Shown: positions 1-7,450 of the stretch, piece by piece
How positions within the stretch are numbered: the stretch's first letter is position 1
Layout: each line of letters starts with the position of its first letter
Assembly (NCBI GenBank): GCA_900542735.1
Contig: UQOS01000006.1
Location: forward strand, 1-45,258
DNA: 45,258 nt
From: an uncultured Mycoplasmatota bacterium
GTDB taxonomy: Bacteria > Bacillota_I > Bacilli_A > RF39 > UBA660
Direction of reading: 5' to 3'
Notes under the pieces: generated by a model
What the model saw: the letters and a program-made list of their open reading frames with translations, nothing else
Database searches by the model: none
Told to the model about the DNA's origin: nothing
Translations under genes and position numbers: made by a program

Positions 1-543
1 ATACATATTGATTTCACTTATGGATTAAGTAAAGATATCGATGATGTAACTTATTATTATGTCATGAATGATAAGAATAAAAAGTATATTGATAACTTTG
101 AAATTCTCGAATACAATATGGACAAAATCACGAATTATTGGTACAATTCAGATGTAGACAAGGTTAATAAGTATAAGCATTTAATTATGTTGGACTTAGA
201 TCAAAATGACCTTGATGAAATGTCGAATGGGGATGATTTTGTGAAAGAGTATGAAGATAAAGTAACAGATTTAAATAATCAAGAAACGTTCAGAAGTTTT
301 ATGACTTATGAAGAAGATCAGAAATTAATTCAAAATACCGAGAAAAAGATGGCTTATGAAGATGGAATTTCTCAGGGAATTGAGCAAGGAATTTCTCAGG
401 GAATTGAGCAAGGAATTGAGCAAGAAAAACTAGAAATAGCTAAAAATATGTTAAAAGAAAAGCTAGATATTGCGACAATTTCTCGTATGACTGGACTTGA
501 TACTTCTACTTTAGAAAAGTTATCTAATGAAATCAATAATTAA
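1..543 (+). CDS. Rpn family (PD-(D/E)XK nuclease transposase-like) protein, 5' truncated
   Basis: The frame is open from base 1, so the gene starts upstream of the window; an internal ATG lies at 64. The visible 181 residues match the C-terminal part of the Rpn/PF12784-like family: a DNFEILEYNMDKI stretch, a KYKHLIMLDL stretch, then SFMTYEEDQK followed by a Gly-Ile-Glu-Gln repeat and a helical tail ending in a short LDIATISRMTGLD segment typical of these proteins. The nuclease core would be in the missing N-terminal part. Members are recombination-promoting DNA endonucleases often found in many copies per genome. It converges on the minus-strand lipoprotein gene and they share a terminator. 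The family call is by recognition; activity cannot be judged from this fragment. Confidence 0.8.
   Translation: MHIDFTYGLSKDIDDVTYYYVMNDKNKKYIDNFEILEYNMDKITNYWYNSDVDKVNKYKHLIMLDLDQNDLDEMSNGDDFVKEYEDKVTDLNNQETFRSFMTYEEDQKLIQNTEKKMAYEDGISQGIEQGISQGIEQGIEQEKLEIAKNMLKEKLDIATISRMTGLDTSTLEKLSNEINN
364..423 (+). repeat. In-frame tandem repeat encoding GISQGIEQ units
   Basis: Two perfect 24-bp copies (364-387 and 388-411) are followed by a 12-bp half copy (412-423). They encode the GISQGIEQ repeat in the Rpn-type protein. Unit number is probably variable by slippage without breaking the frame, because the units are multiples of 12. Confidence 0.9.
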
Positions 544-569
544 AAGGAAAAGCATTTGCTTTTCCTTTT
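542..569. terminator. Bidirectional intrinsic terminator
   Basis: A perfect 12-bp stem (542-553 with 558-569) has a 4-nt loop and A/T tracts on both sides. It sits between convergent stop codons, so it can serve the Rpn-type gene and the minus-strand lipoprotein gene. Confidence 0.8.
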
Positions 570-573
570 AATA

Positions 574-1443
574 TTAATATAATTCATTTCTTAATAACTC
601 AATATTAGAATTCATAATTGTGAAGTAATCATTATTTTCATCTCTATCTTCTTCTTTAATATTATCTAGTCTTCTAAAAGTATAAGTTTCTACATTTGTT
701 TTATCAATTACTTGTTTTACTGCATCAGAGTTATCATTGTTTTCTAATAAGAAAATATGCTTTACTTCACCATTTGTGATACTATCAATTGTACTAGATA
801 TTGTTTTATCACTAACAGCTTCATTTGTACTATCTAAAGAGATAACTTCAAAACCATACTTTTCTAAATATTTTAAACTATCACTATTTACTACTATTTT
901 TTTTCTACTAGCATTTTCAGCAGTTAATTTTAAATTAGCATCTAACTCTGATAGTGTTACTTTTATTTCTTCATATTTTTTATCAATTTCTTTTTCTAAG
1001 TAGCTATTCGTCATATATTCTTGTAGACCATTTTTAATATTTTGAGTCATCATAAGTAAGTTAGATGGATTTAACCATAATTCTTCTTCACCATAAGTGA
1101 TTTCCATTCCATAAGTGGCATCAATAATTAACATATTAGCATTTCTTTTTAAAAATTCAACAGCTATATCTTTATCATTAGTAACTCTATTATAAATAAA
1201 TAATTTCTTTTTACTATAATCATTTAATTGTTTTTCACTAAGTTTATAAGTAAAAGTATCTGTTCCATCAGGATAGATAGAATTGACAATAGAATGTTCT
1301 CCATATAAATAATTAGTAGCAAATTCAATAGGGTAGGTTGTTGTAATAATTTCTATTCCTTCTAGGTTGTCTCGTTTAAAGCAACCAGTTACCATTAAAA
1401 TAGAAATTAATAAAATGGGTAATAAATATTTAATTTTTTTCAT
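574..1443 (-). CDS. ZnuA/TroA-like metal ABC transporter substrate-binding lipoprotein with metal ligands missing
   Basis: The 289-residue protein starts MKKIKYLL and has a hydrophobic signal with lipobox VTGC (Cys21), so it should be anchored outside the membrane. The fold-level signature of the cluster A-I binding proteins (PF01297) is recognisable: ITTTYPIEFATNYLYG, a YPDG turn, FIYNR, LWLNP and a helical spacer near residues 145-175. The places where histidine ligands normally sit read TDTFTY (about 62-67), EEELWL (about 119-124) and VNSDSL (about 185-190), all without His. It may therefore bind another ligand or act only as a partner. The start at 1443 was chosen over an upstream ATG because it gives the signal peptide and has an AAAGGAG site. 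It overlaps the end of yidD by 14 nt, suggesting coupling. No permease or ATPase gene is adjacent. Confidence 0.72.
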   Translation of the reverse strand: MKKIKYLLPILLISILMVTGCFKRDNLEGIEIITTTYPIEFATNYLYGEHSIVNSIYPDGTDTFTYKLSEKQLNDYSKKKLFIYNRVTNDKDIAVEFLKRNANMLIIDATYGMEITYGEEELWLNPSNLLMMTQNIKNGLQEYMTNSYLEKEIDKKYEEIKVTLSELDANLKLTAENASRKKIVVNSDSLKYLEKYGFEVISLDSTNEAVSDKTISSTIDSITNGEVKHIFLLENNDNSDAVKQVIDKTNVETYTFRRLDNIKEEDRDENNDYFTIMNSNIELLRNELY

Positions 1444-1675
1444 GATTATTTTCTCCTTTTTGATTAAAATTAGGAACAGGATCATAGCCACTAGAACCAA
1501 AGGGATTACAACGAAGAATTCTTTTAATTCCAAGATATAGTCCTTTTATAGTACCATATTTGATAATAGCTTGTTTCATATATTCAGAACAAGTAGGCTG
1601 ATACCTGCATAGATTATGAATCCTTCCTGGAATCATTTGATAAGTTTGAATTATTCCAATTAAGAAGTATTTCAT
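1430..1675 (-). CDS. yidD: Membrane protein insertion efficiency factor YidD
   Basis: This 81-residue protein is of normal family length. It shows the YidD pattern: an N-terminal amphipathic segment (MKYFLIGIIQTYQMIPG), then CRYQPTCSEY with paired cysteines, a GLYLGIKRILRCNPF segment, and a GYDPVP end. YidD is a small inner-face membrane protein that assists YidC/Oxa-type membrane insertion. The start at 1675 was preferred to an upstream methionine because homologues begin at this segment and a GGTGATGAT site precedes it. The stop overlaps the next gene's start by 14 nt. yidD is usually near rpmH-rnpA-yidC, so pairing with a binding lipoprotein is unusual. Confidence 0.92.
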   Translation of the reverse strand: MKYFLIGIIQTYQMIPGRIHNLCRYQPTCSEYMKQAIIKYGTIKGLYLGIKRILRCNPFGSSGYDPVPNFNQKGENNHEKN

Positions 1676-1749
1676 ATCATCACCATGTATACATTTTACA
1701 CTTTTTTTCTTATTATGACAATTATTTGGAGTAATTTTGTTTATCTGTA

Positions 1750-1777
1750 TGTATATATAAAATATATTTATTGCCAA
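1750..1777 (-). promoter_or_regulatory. Candidate sigma-A promoter for yidD
   Basis: Read on the minus strand, TTGGCA (1772-1777) is followed after 16 nt by TATACA (1750-1755). It lies about 75 bp upstream of the yidD start. Confidence 0.45.
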
Positions 1778-1836
1778 GTTATTATTAACTATAGGCAAAT
1801 ATTATCGACAAATTCCGACATAAAGTAACATTTTTG

Positions 1837-1865
1837 TTGCTTTTTATTTTACTTTGTGTTAATAT
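1837..1865 (+). promoter_or_regulatory. Sigma-A promoter of the capsule operon, with an overlapping dyad
   Basis: TTGCTT (1837-1842) and TAATAT (1860-1865) are separated by 17 nt, about 33 bp before the GTG start of the priming transferase. A dyad (1822-1830 with 1835-1843, one wobble pair) overlaps the -35 box, and a TTCCGACA motif lies just upstream at 1813-1820. Confidence 0.6.
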
Positions 1866-1898
1866 ATGAAGCACTAAAAAGCTTTAGGGGGAGTAGTT

Positions 1899-2570
1899 GT
1901 GAACGGAGTTAGTACGGATTTTCAAGAAGAACAAGTAATAGAAATAACGAAAAGTAAAGTTATATACAATGTTATTAAAAGAGTATTTGATATCATATTA
2001 TCTTTTATTTCTATTATCTTATTAAGTCCATTATTTCTATTAATAGCTGTACTTATTAAATTAGATTCTAAAGGAAAAGTATTTTATAAGCATAAAAGAA
2101 TTGGTAAAAATGGAGAATATATTTACTTATATAAGTTTAGAAGTATGTATTCTGATTCTAAAGAAAGATTAGAAGAAATGTTAAAAGATCCAGTTATTAG
2201 AAAAGAATGGGAAGAAAATTATAAATTAGATCATGATCCTAGAATTACCAAAGTGGGAGCAATGTTAAGAAAAACTTCTTTAGATGAATTACCACAGTTA
2301 TTAAATATTTTAACTGGAGATATGTCTTTTGTAGGACCAAGACCTATTATTGATGATGAAATTAAAAAGTATGGTATGAATAAGGACAAGCTATTAAGTG
2401 TTACACCTGGTTTAACTGGTTGGTGGGCATGTAATGGTAGAAGTTGTACAAGCTATGAAGATAGAATGAAATTAGAGCTTTTTTATGTAGATAATAGAAG
2501 TATATTATTAGATATAAAAATATTTATTAAAACCTTTATATCCGTTATTAAAAGAGATGGAGCAAAATAA
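1899..2570 (+). CDS. Bacterial sugar transferase (polyprenyl-phosphate phosphoglycosyl transferase), capsule priming enzyme
   Basis: This 223-residue monotopic phosphoglycosyl transferase (PF02397) likely moves a sugar-1-phosphate from a UDP-sugar onto undecaprenyl phosphate, the first step of repeat-unit assembly on the cytoplasmic face. Visible motifs are KRVFDIILS before one hydrophobic segment (about 31-55), YKFRSM, DELPQLLNILTGDMSFVGPRP with the catalytic Asp-Glu pair at 129-130, and PGLTGWW near 170-176. It lacks the long multi-membrane N-terminal part of WbaP/WcaJ, so it is the short form. The GTG start at 1899 follows an AGGGGGAG site at normal spacing. It is the first gene of the operon and has its own promoter. 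The sugar transferred cannot be read from the sequence. Confidence 0.9.
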   Translation: MNGVSTDFQEEQVIEITKSKVIYNVIKRVFDIILSFISIILLSPLFLLIAVLIKLDSKGKVFYKHKRIGKNGEYIYLYKFRSMYSDSKERLEEMLKDPVIRKEWEENYKLDHDPRITKVGAMLRKTSLDELPQLLNILTGDMSFVGPRPIIDDEIKKYGMNKDKLLSVTPGLTGWWACNGRSCTSYEDRMKLELFYVDNRSILLDIKIFIKTFISVIKRDGAK

Positions 2571-2571
2571 A

Positions 2572-3108
2572 ATGAAGAAAGAAAATATTGTATTAAAAGA
2601 AACTGATTGGAATAGTCAAAAAGATTATACTGATTTATATAGTTTAATGAATACTGAAGAAGGTATTAGAGAAATATTTGGTGGTAGAAATGATAGATTA
2701 ATGACTGCTAGTAATTCTTGGTTAATAAAAGCAAATGATAATAATATTGGTTTTATTAATTTGGTAACAGAAAAAACTAATTATAATTTTTTATTCTTAG
2801 ATATGGGAATTATAAAAGCTTGTCGTGGTAAAGGTTATGGTAAGAAATTCTTAGAAGAAATACAACATATAACTGAAAGAGAAGAAGATTTTCCATATGT
2901 CTTAATGGAAACAAGATGTAATAATGGTAGTGCTAATGGAATTAGCAAAAGTGTTGGATGTTATTTAACTACATTTGATGATAGAAATGTTTACTTATTA
3001 CAGAAGTCTAGATTACAAGAATTTATTGATACTAATCAAATGGAAGAATTAGCTAAGCATTATGAAATGGAAAATAGTAAAAGTGCTATTGTAAAACAAT
3101 ATTTATAA
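2572..3108 (+). CDS. GNAT family N-acetyltransferase
   Basis: The 178-residue protein contains the acetyl-CoA binding motif RGKGYG within a DMGIIKACRGKGYGKKFLEE stretch, typical of GNAT enzymes. The start at 2572 has a GGAG at 2559-2562 with good spacing, whereas the ATG at 2557 lies on that site and has none. It sits 1 nt after the priming transferase stop, so the two are likely co-translated. The context suggests acetylation of a sugar nucleotide or lipid-linked sugar for the capsule, but the substrate is an inference. Its codon use resembles the priming gene rather than the very A-rich genes downstream. Confidence 0.8.
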   Translation: MKKENIVLKETDWNSQKDYTDLYSLMNTEEGIREIFGGRNDRLMTASNSWLIKANDNNIGFINLVTEKTNYNFLFLDMGIIKACRGKGYGKKFLEEIQHITEREEDFPYVLMETRCNNGSANGISKSVGCYLTTFDDRNVYLLQKSRLQEFIDTNQMEELAKHYEMENSKSAIVKQYL

Positions 3109-3157
3109 GAAGAAAAAAGATAAAAAGAAAAATAAAAAGGGTACCATAAATACAGAT

Positions 3158-3203
3158 AACTATATGCAGATAAAAGAAATGGTATATTGCATATAGTTTT
3201 TTT
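3158..3203 (+). terminator. Perfect hairpin with T-tract inside the capsule operon
   Basis: An 11-bp perfect stem (3158-3168 with 3188-3198) with a 19-nt loop is followed by a run of T. It lies after the acetyltransferase gene and before the GT2 remnant. A competing 6-bp pairing (3142-3147 with 3179-3184) is possible, so it may be an attenuator rather than a full stop. Confidence 0.55.
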
Positions 3204-3222
3204 ATGGAGAGGGGGAATAGAG

Positions 3223-3387
3223 ATGACAGTAGATATTATTTGTCCATTATATCAAGCTGAAAATTATATTGTGAGTTTGCATCAATCATTATTAAAACAA
3301 AAAAATGTAAAAATTAATAAGATACAATATATATTAACTAATCACATATTAATATTAAAAAAGGGGAGATTATATGAAAAATATTAA
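3223..3387 (+). pseudogene. Remnant of a GT2 glycosyltransferase N-terminus
   Basis: A good ribosome binding site (AGAGGGGG) precedes ATG 3223. The first 35-40 residues read like the start of a family 2 glycosyltransferase: VDIICPLYQAENYI, LHQSLLKQ and a KIQYILT strand. At about base 3340 the resemblance stops and the frame runs on to a stop at 3387 inside the next gene. No GT2 catalytic region (DxD or similar) exists downstream. The call is a gene truncated by recombination at the edge of the variable capsule region. Translation of the 54-residue stump is possible but a function is unlikely. Confidence 0.7.
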
Positions 3388-4150
3388 AGTTATTATTGCA
3401 ACGCATAAAAAATATCAAATGCCAAAAGATGACATGTATTTACCTTTACATGTTGGAAAAGAAGGAAAAACTGATATAGGATATACATGTGATAACACAG
3501 GAGATAATATTTCTATTAAAAATCCTAATTTCTGTGAGTTAACAGGTTTATATTGGGCTTGGAAAAATTTAGATGCAGATTACATAGGACTAGCTCATTA
3601 TAGAAGACATTTTGTTTCTTCAAAAAAATCAAAAAATAAATTTAATAGTGTATTAACTATGAAAGAGGCAGATAAAATATTTGATAATGTTGATATTATT
3701 GCTGCAAAACAAAGAAATTATTTGATTGAAAATCTATATGATCACTATAAACATACAATGTATGTAGAACCATTAGATATTACAGGAAAAATAATAGATG
3801 AATTATGTCCAGATTATAAAAAAGAATTTGACAATTTAAAGAAAAGAAAAAAAGCACATATGTTTAATATGTTTATTATGAAAAAAGATAAATTCGATGA
3901 ATATTGCTCATGGTTATTTCCAATTCTATTTGAATTAGAAAAAAGAGTTGATTCATCTAAATATGATAATTTTCATGCAAGATTCTATGGAAGAATAAGT
4001 GAATTATTATTTGATGTTTGGCTATATACTAATAATTATAAATTTAAAGATGTTAATTTTATTTATATGGAAAAAATTAATTATTACGCAAAAGTAACTG
4101 GATTTTTGAAAGCAAAATTTAGGGGTGAGAAATATGGGAAAAGCTTCTAA
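3374..4150 (+). CDS. DUF4422 domain protein, probable capsule glycosyltransferase
   Basis: The 258-residue protein shows the DUF4422 (PF14393) pattern: KVIIATHKKY at the N-terminus, PLHVGKEGK, NFCELTGLYWAWKN, YIGLAHYRRHF and a C-terminal FDVWLYTNN segment. Members are encoded in capsule loci and regarded as glycosyltransferases; there is no signal peptide, so it should act in the cytoplasm. The start has an AGGGGAG site at good spacing. It begins inside the tail of the broken GT2 frame and overlaps the Stealth gene start by 17 nt. From here to about 11100 the genes are richer in A/T runs and in ATA codons than the flanks, which suggests acquisition by transfer. Confidence 0.85.
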   Translation: MKNIKVIIATHKKYQMPKDDMYLPLHVGKEGKTDIGYTCDNTGDNISIKNPNFCELTGLYWAWKNLDADYIGLAHYRRHFVSSKKSKNKFNSVLTMKEADKIFDNVDIIAAKQRNYLIENLYDHYKHTMYVEPLDITGKIIDELCPDYKKEFDNLKKRKKAHMFNMFIMKKDKFDEYCSWLFPILFELEKRVDSSKYDNFHARFYGRISELLFDVWLYTNNYKFKDVNFIYMEKINYYAKVTGFLKAKFRGEKYGKSF

Positions 4151-5162
4151 AATTGATTTGGTCATAACTTGGGTTGATGGTAGTGATCAACAATGGCAAG
4201 AAGAAAAAAATAAATATTCGAAAGAAATAAAAAATAAAGAAAGTAACAATTCTGCAAGATATAGAGATTGGGATAACTTTAAATATGTATTTAGAAGCAT
4301 TGAGAAAAATATGCCATGGATAAATAACATTTTTTTAGTTACATGTGGTCAAGTTCCTTCATGGTTGAATATAAATAATCCTAAGGTTAAATTGGTGTTT
4401 CATGAACAATTTATACCCAAAGAGTATTTACCTACATTTAGTTCCCATGTTATCGAATTAAACCTACACAGGATTGAGGGATTGAGTGAAAATTTCATTT
4501 ATTTTAATGATGATATTTTTGCAATTAATCCTCTAGAAGAAAAAGATTTTTTTATAAACGGTTTACCATGTGATTCTGGAATTCTAAATATTCATTGTCC
4601 TAAGAAAAGTTTGATGATTCACACAATTGCTAATAACGATACCGGTATTATAAATGAACATTTCGATATAAAGAGTAATTTAAAAAGAAAAAAATATTGG
4701 TTTAATTTTAAATATGGAGCAAAGAATATTTTACAAAATATAATTTTATCAAATTGTCCAAGATTTCCTGGCTTTAAACAATTTCATATGAGTAATTCGT
4801 TTTTAAAATCAACATTTGAAGAAATCTGGAATGAAGAGTATGACACATTAAATAATGTTTGCTTACATAAATTTAGAAATGTTCTAGATGTTAATCAATG
4901 GGTTGTTAGAGAATGGCAGTTAGTTTCAAATAGATTTGTGCCAACAAAGAAATATAAAATTGGACAAATGATAGATTTAGAAAAGATGGAAGTAAATAAG
5001 TCATTGGCTTTATGCGAGAAAACTTTATTTTCAAAAAAATATAAATTAATTTGTATTAATGATGGTGATACAATTGAAAATTTTGAAGTTTTAAGTAAAA
5101 AAGTCAATTTATTGCTAGAAAAAAAATTCCCAAATCGTTCTTCTTTCGAAAAGAAAAATTAA
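4134..5162 (+). CDS. Stealth family sugar-phosphate transferase
   Basis: The 342-residue protein has the Stealth conserved regions: CR1 as IDLVITWVDGSD (residues 7-18), CR2 spanning a RYRDWDNFKYVFRSIEKN-type stretch, then IFLVTCGQVPSWLN, and ENFIYFNDDIF. Stealth enzymes (capsule CpsY/SacB types and animal GNPTAB) move a hexose- or HexNAc-1-phosphate onto a sugar hydroxyl, giving phosphodiester-linked polymers. The start ATG 4134 was chosen over a GTG at 4125 because the AGGGGTGA site covers the latter. It overlaps the DUF4422 gene by 17 nt, so they are likely coupled. It predicts a phosphate-containing polymer; the exact sugar is unknown. Confidence 0.88.
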   Translation: MGKASKIDLVITWVDGSDQQWQEEKNKYSKEIKNKESNNSARYRDWDNFKYVFRSIEKNMPWINNIFLVTCGQVPSWLNINNPKVKLVFHEQFIPKEYLPTFSSHVIELNLHRIEGLSENFIYFNDDIFAINPLEEKDFFINGLPCDSGILNIHCPKKSLMIHTIANNDTGIINEHFDIKSNLKRKKYWFNFKYGAKNILQNIILSNCPRFPGFKQFHMSNSFLKSTFEEIWNEEYDTLNNVCLHKFRNVLDVNQWVVREWQLVSNRFVPTKKYKIGQMIDLEKMEVNKSLALCEKTLFSKKYKLICINDGDTIENFEVLSKKVNLLLEKKFPNRSSFEKKN

Positions 5163-5172
5163 AGGAGAAAAT

Positions 5173-6279
5173 ATGAAAAAAATAAAAATAGTACATTTTT
5201 TATTTGGATTAGTCAATGGTGGAGTAGAAAAAGTTTTAATAAATTATTTCAGTAATTTTGATAGAAATAAATATGATTTATATATAGTTACACAACAAGT
5301 TGAAGAAAAATGCCAAAAAGATTTTGAAAAATTAGGCTTTAAGGTATATATTGTTTCTGAAAAACATCATATAATAAAATATTTTAAGGAAGTAAATAAA
5401 ATTTTAAGAACAATAAAACCAGATATTATTCATTCTCATATGGCAGAAACTAACTTTATTCCAAATTTTATAGCTTTAATTAATGGAGTAAAAGTTAGAA
5501 TATCGCATTCGCATAATTATTATCCTTATCATAGTTTAAAAAGAAAAATATGTTTAAAGATAAGCATGGTTGTTTCTAACAAATATTTGGCATGCAGCAA
5601 GGATGCAGCAATATACGCATTTGGAAAAAATAACATAAATAAAGTGGAAATAATTAATAATGCATTCGATTTATCGCTATTTAAATTTAATAATGATAGA
5701 AGAAATAAAATAAGGAAAGAATTGAACATAAATAATAATGATAAAGTAATATTAAATATAGGTAGGATGGTCGACCAAAAAAATCAGTTGTTTTTAATTG
5801 ATATATTTAATGAACTTTTAAAAGAGAATAATAACTTTAAGTTGATATTAATAGGAAACGGAATTTTAAAAGATAAAATATTTAAAAAAATAGATTTATA
5901 TGGAATAAGCAATAATATATTATATTTTGATAAAACAAATGATGTATCGTCATTTTTAAGTGCGTCTGATTTATTTCTTTTTCCAACTAAATTTGAAGGT
6001 TTAGGAATTGTTTTAGTAGAAGCACAAACTTCTGGAATTCAAATTTTAACAAGTGATGTCGTGCCTTCGGAAGCAATAATATGTGATTTATGTTCCACTT
6101 TTTCGTTAAATAATAATCCAATGCAATGGAAAGAAAAATGTTTAGAACTTTTATTAAAAACAAATGATAGAGTTAATTATTATGATATATTATATAATTC
6201 AAATTTTAATATATATAAAGAACATTATAAATTAGAATCAATATATAATGAGGAGATAAAAAAATATGAAAAAAAATAA
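5173..6279 (+). CDS. Glycosyltransferase family 4 (EpsF-like)
   Basis: The 368-residue protein has a two-lobe GT-B layout: an N-terminal FLFGLVNGGVEKVLINY segment with a Gly-Gly loop, DIIHSHMAE, SHNYYPYH, and a C-terminal GT1/GT4 lobe beginning ILNIGRMVDQKNQ, then LILIGNG. The donor-binding E-x7-E motif is present in EGLGIVLVE. GT4 enzymes transfer sugars from nucleotide donors with retention of configuration, here likely to the lipid-linked repeat unit in the cytoplasm. It has an AAAGGAG site and a 10-nt gap after the Stealth gene. It overlaps the polymerase gene by 14 nt. Donor and acceptor are not predictable. Confidence 0.88.
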   Translation: MKKIKIVHFLFGLVNGGVEKVLINYFSNFDRNKYDLYIVTQQVEEKCQKDFEKLGFKVYIVSEKHHIIKYFKEVNKILRTIKPDIIHSHMAETNFIPNFIALINGVKVRISHSHNYYPYHSLKRKICLKISMVVSNKYLACSKDAAIYAFGKNNINKVEIINNAFDLSLFKFNNDRRNKIRKELNINNNDKVILNIGRMVDQKNQLFLIDIFNELLKENNNFKLILIGNGILKDKIFKKIDLYGISNNILYFDKTNDVSSFLSASDLFLFPTKFEGLGIVLVEAQTSGIQILTSDVVPSEAIICDLCSTFSLNNNPMQWKEKCLELLLKTNDRVNYYDILYNSNFNIYKEHYKLESIYNEEIKKYEKK

Positions 6280-7450
6280 TTTAAGAGAACTTATTTTTAA
6301 TAATTATTTACTAATTTTTGCTTTATTTTTTATTTTTATCGAACCACATAAATTTACAGATTTTGCAATTTTTCATAAAGTTATAACTTATTTAAAAGTG
6401 TTATTTAGTTTCATTTTTTTAGTTTTATATTTTTTAAGAGGAAAATATAAGAAAATAGATATTTTTATTTTAATTTATTTTATTACTATTTTAATATCAT
6501 CAATAATTAATAAAGTTGATTTGTTGGAATATTTATATTTTTTTCCGGGGTTAATTGGTTTTCTAATGTATTCTTCAATGGCAATTGATAATAATAAACG
6601 GGCATATTTGAAGACATTTTCATTATATTTTATTATAATTTCAATCTGTAACTTTATTACTGTTTTACTTAATAATGATAGATATAATAATAGAGTTTAT
6701 TTTTTAGGATATGATAATACATTCGTGCCGATAATTGTAATTGGTTGCTTTATATTATTAGTTTGTTTATCAGATAAAAAAAATATTAAAAGTTTATTAT
6801 ATAAAATGATTTGTACAGGTATAATTTTGTTAAATTTCATTGAGGCTTTTATAGTAAGATCTGCGACGTTTAAAATTGGTATGGTAGCAGTTTTGTTTTC
6901 TTATTTTCTTTTTTATAAAAATAAAAAAATAGAATCTCATTTTAAAAAAAATACATATTTTTTATATTTGATAATTTCATTTGCATTTTTTCTAATGATT
7001 GTTGTGTTAAGAATGCAGGATCATTTTGAATATATTATTGTTAACATGTTACATAGAAATATGACATTCACTGGCAGAACATATTTTTGGGATCTTTCAA
7101 TAGAATATATAAAGGAAAACATTTTTATTGGAACTGGATATTGGAATATGACAAAAAGATTAGCATGTCAAGGAATATATCATGCTCATTCAACTTACTT
7201 AAGTATTTTGCTTGAGTCTGGAATTGTTGGCTTTGTTTCTTATTATATAATTTTAATAAAAAATGGATTTAATATTAATAAAATAAAATTGAATAAAGTA
7301 AAAAAAATAATTACATTTGCTTTTTTTTCATACTTTATAATGACAGTATCTGAAGTTTATATATTTCCACATCTATTTTATTTATTAATGTTATTAGCTG
7401 ATAGTTATAGTTTTAAAGAAGGAGAACAAAATGAAAATATTGATAGTTAG
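6266..7450 (+). CDS. wzy: Wzy-type O-antigen/capsule polymerase
   Basis: This 394-residue, strongly hydrophobic protein has about ten predicted membrane segments. A Wzy_C-like region reads GRTYFWDLSIEYIKEN, then IGTGYWN, then HAHSTYLSILLESGIVGF, the pattern of the O-antigen ligase/polymerase family (PF04932). It should join flipped repeat units on the outer face of the membrane. The ATG has a GAGGAG site and overlaps the upstream GT4 gene by 14 nt. One Wzy next to one Wzx in the same operon marks this as a Wzx/Wzy-dependent locus. Confidence 0.82.
   Translation: MKKNNLRELIFNNYLLIFALFFIFIEPHKFTDFAIFHKVITYLKVLFSFIFLVLYFLRGKYKKIDIFILIYFITILISSIINKVDLLEYLYFFPGLIGFLMYSSMAIDNNKRAYLKTFSLYFIIISICNFITVLLNNDRYNNRVYFLGYDNTFVPIIVIGCFILLVCLSDKKNIKSLLYKMICTGIILLNFIEAFIVRSATFKIGMVAVLFSYFLFYKNKKIESHFKKNTYFLYLIISFAFFLMIVVLRMQDHFEYIIVNMLHRNMTFTGRTYFWDLSIEYIKENIFIGTGYWNMTKRLACQGIYHAHSTYLSILLESGIVGFVSYYIILIKNGFNINKIKLNKVKKIITFAFFSYFIMTVSEVYIFPHLFYLLMLLADSYSFKEGEQNENIDS

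Noticed and set aside
737..1003. Plus-strand reading frame inside the lipoprotein gene
   Set aside because: It is antisense to a gene with signal peptide and family resemblance, has no ribosome binding site, and its product is a low-complexity hydrophobic shadow.
1444..1533. N-terminal extension of the minus-strand lipoprotein
   Set aside because: It would put a second hydrophobic stretch before a clean signal peptide and would lie within yidD; the internal ATG has the binding site.
3187..3222. TTG start extending the GT2 remnant
   Set aside because: The TTG lies in the hairpin and lacks a binding site, while ATG 3223 has a strong one and matches GT2 starts.
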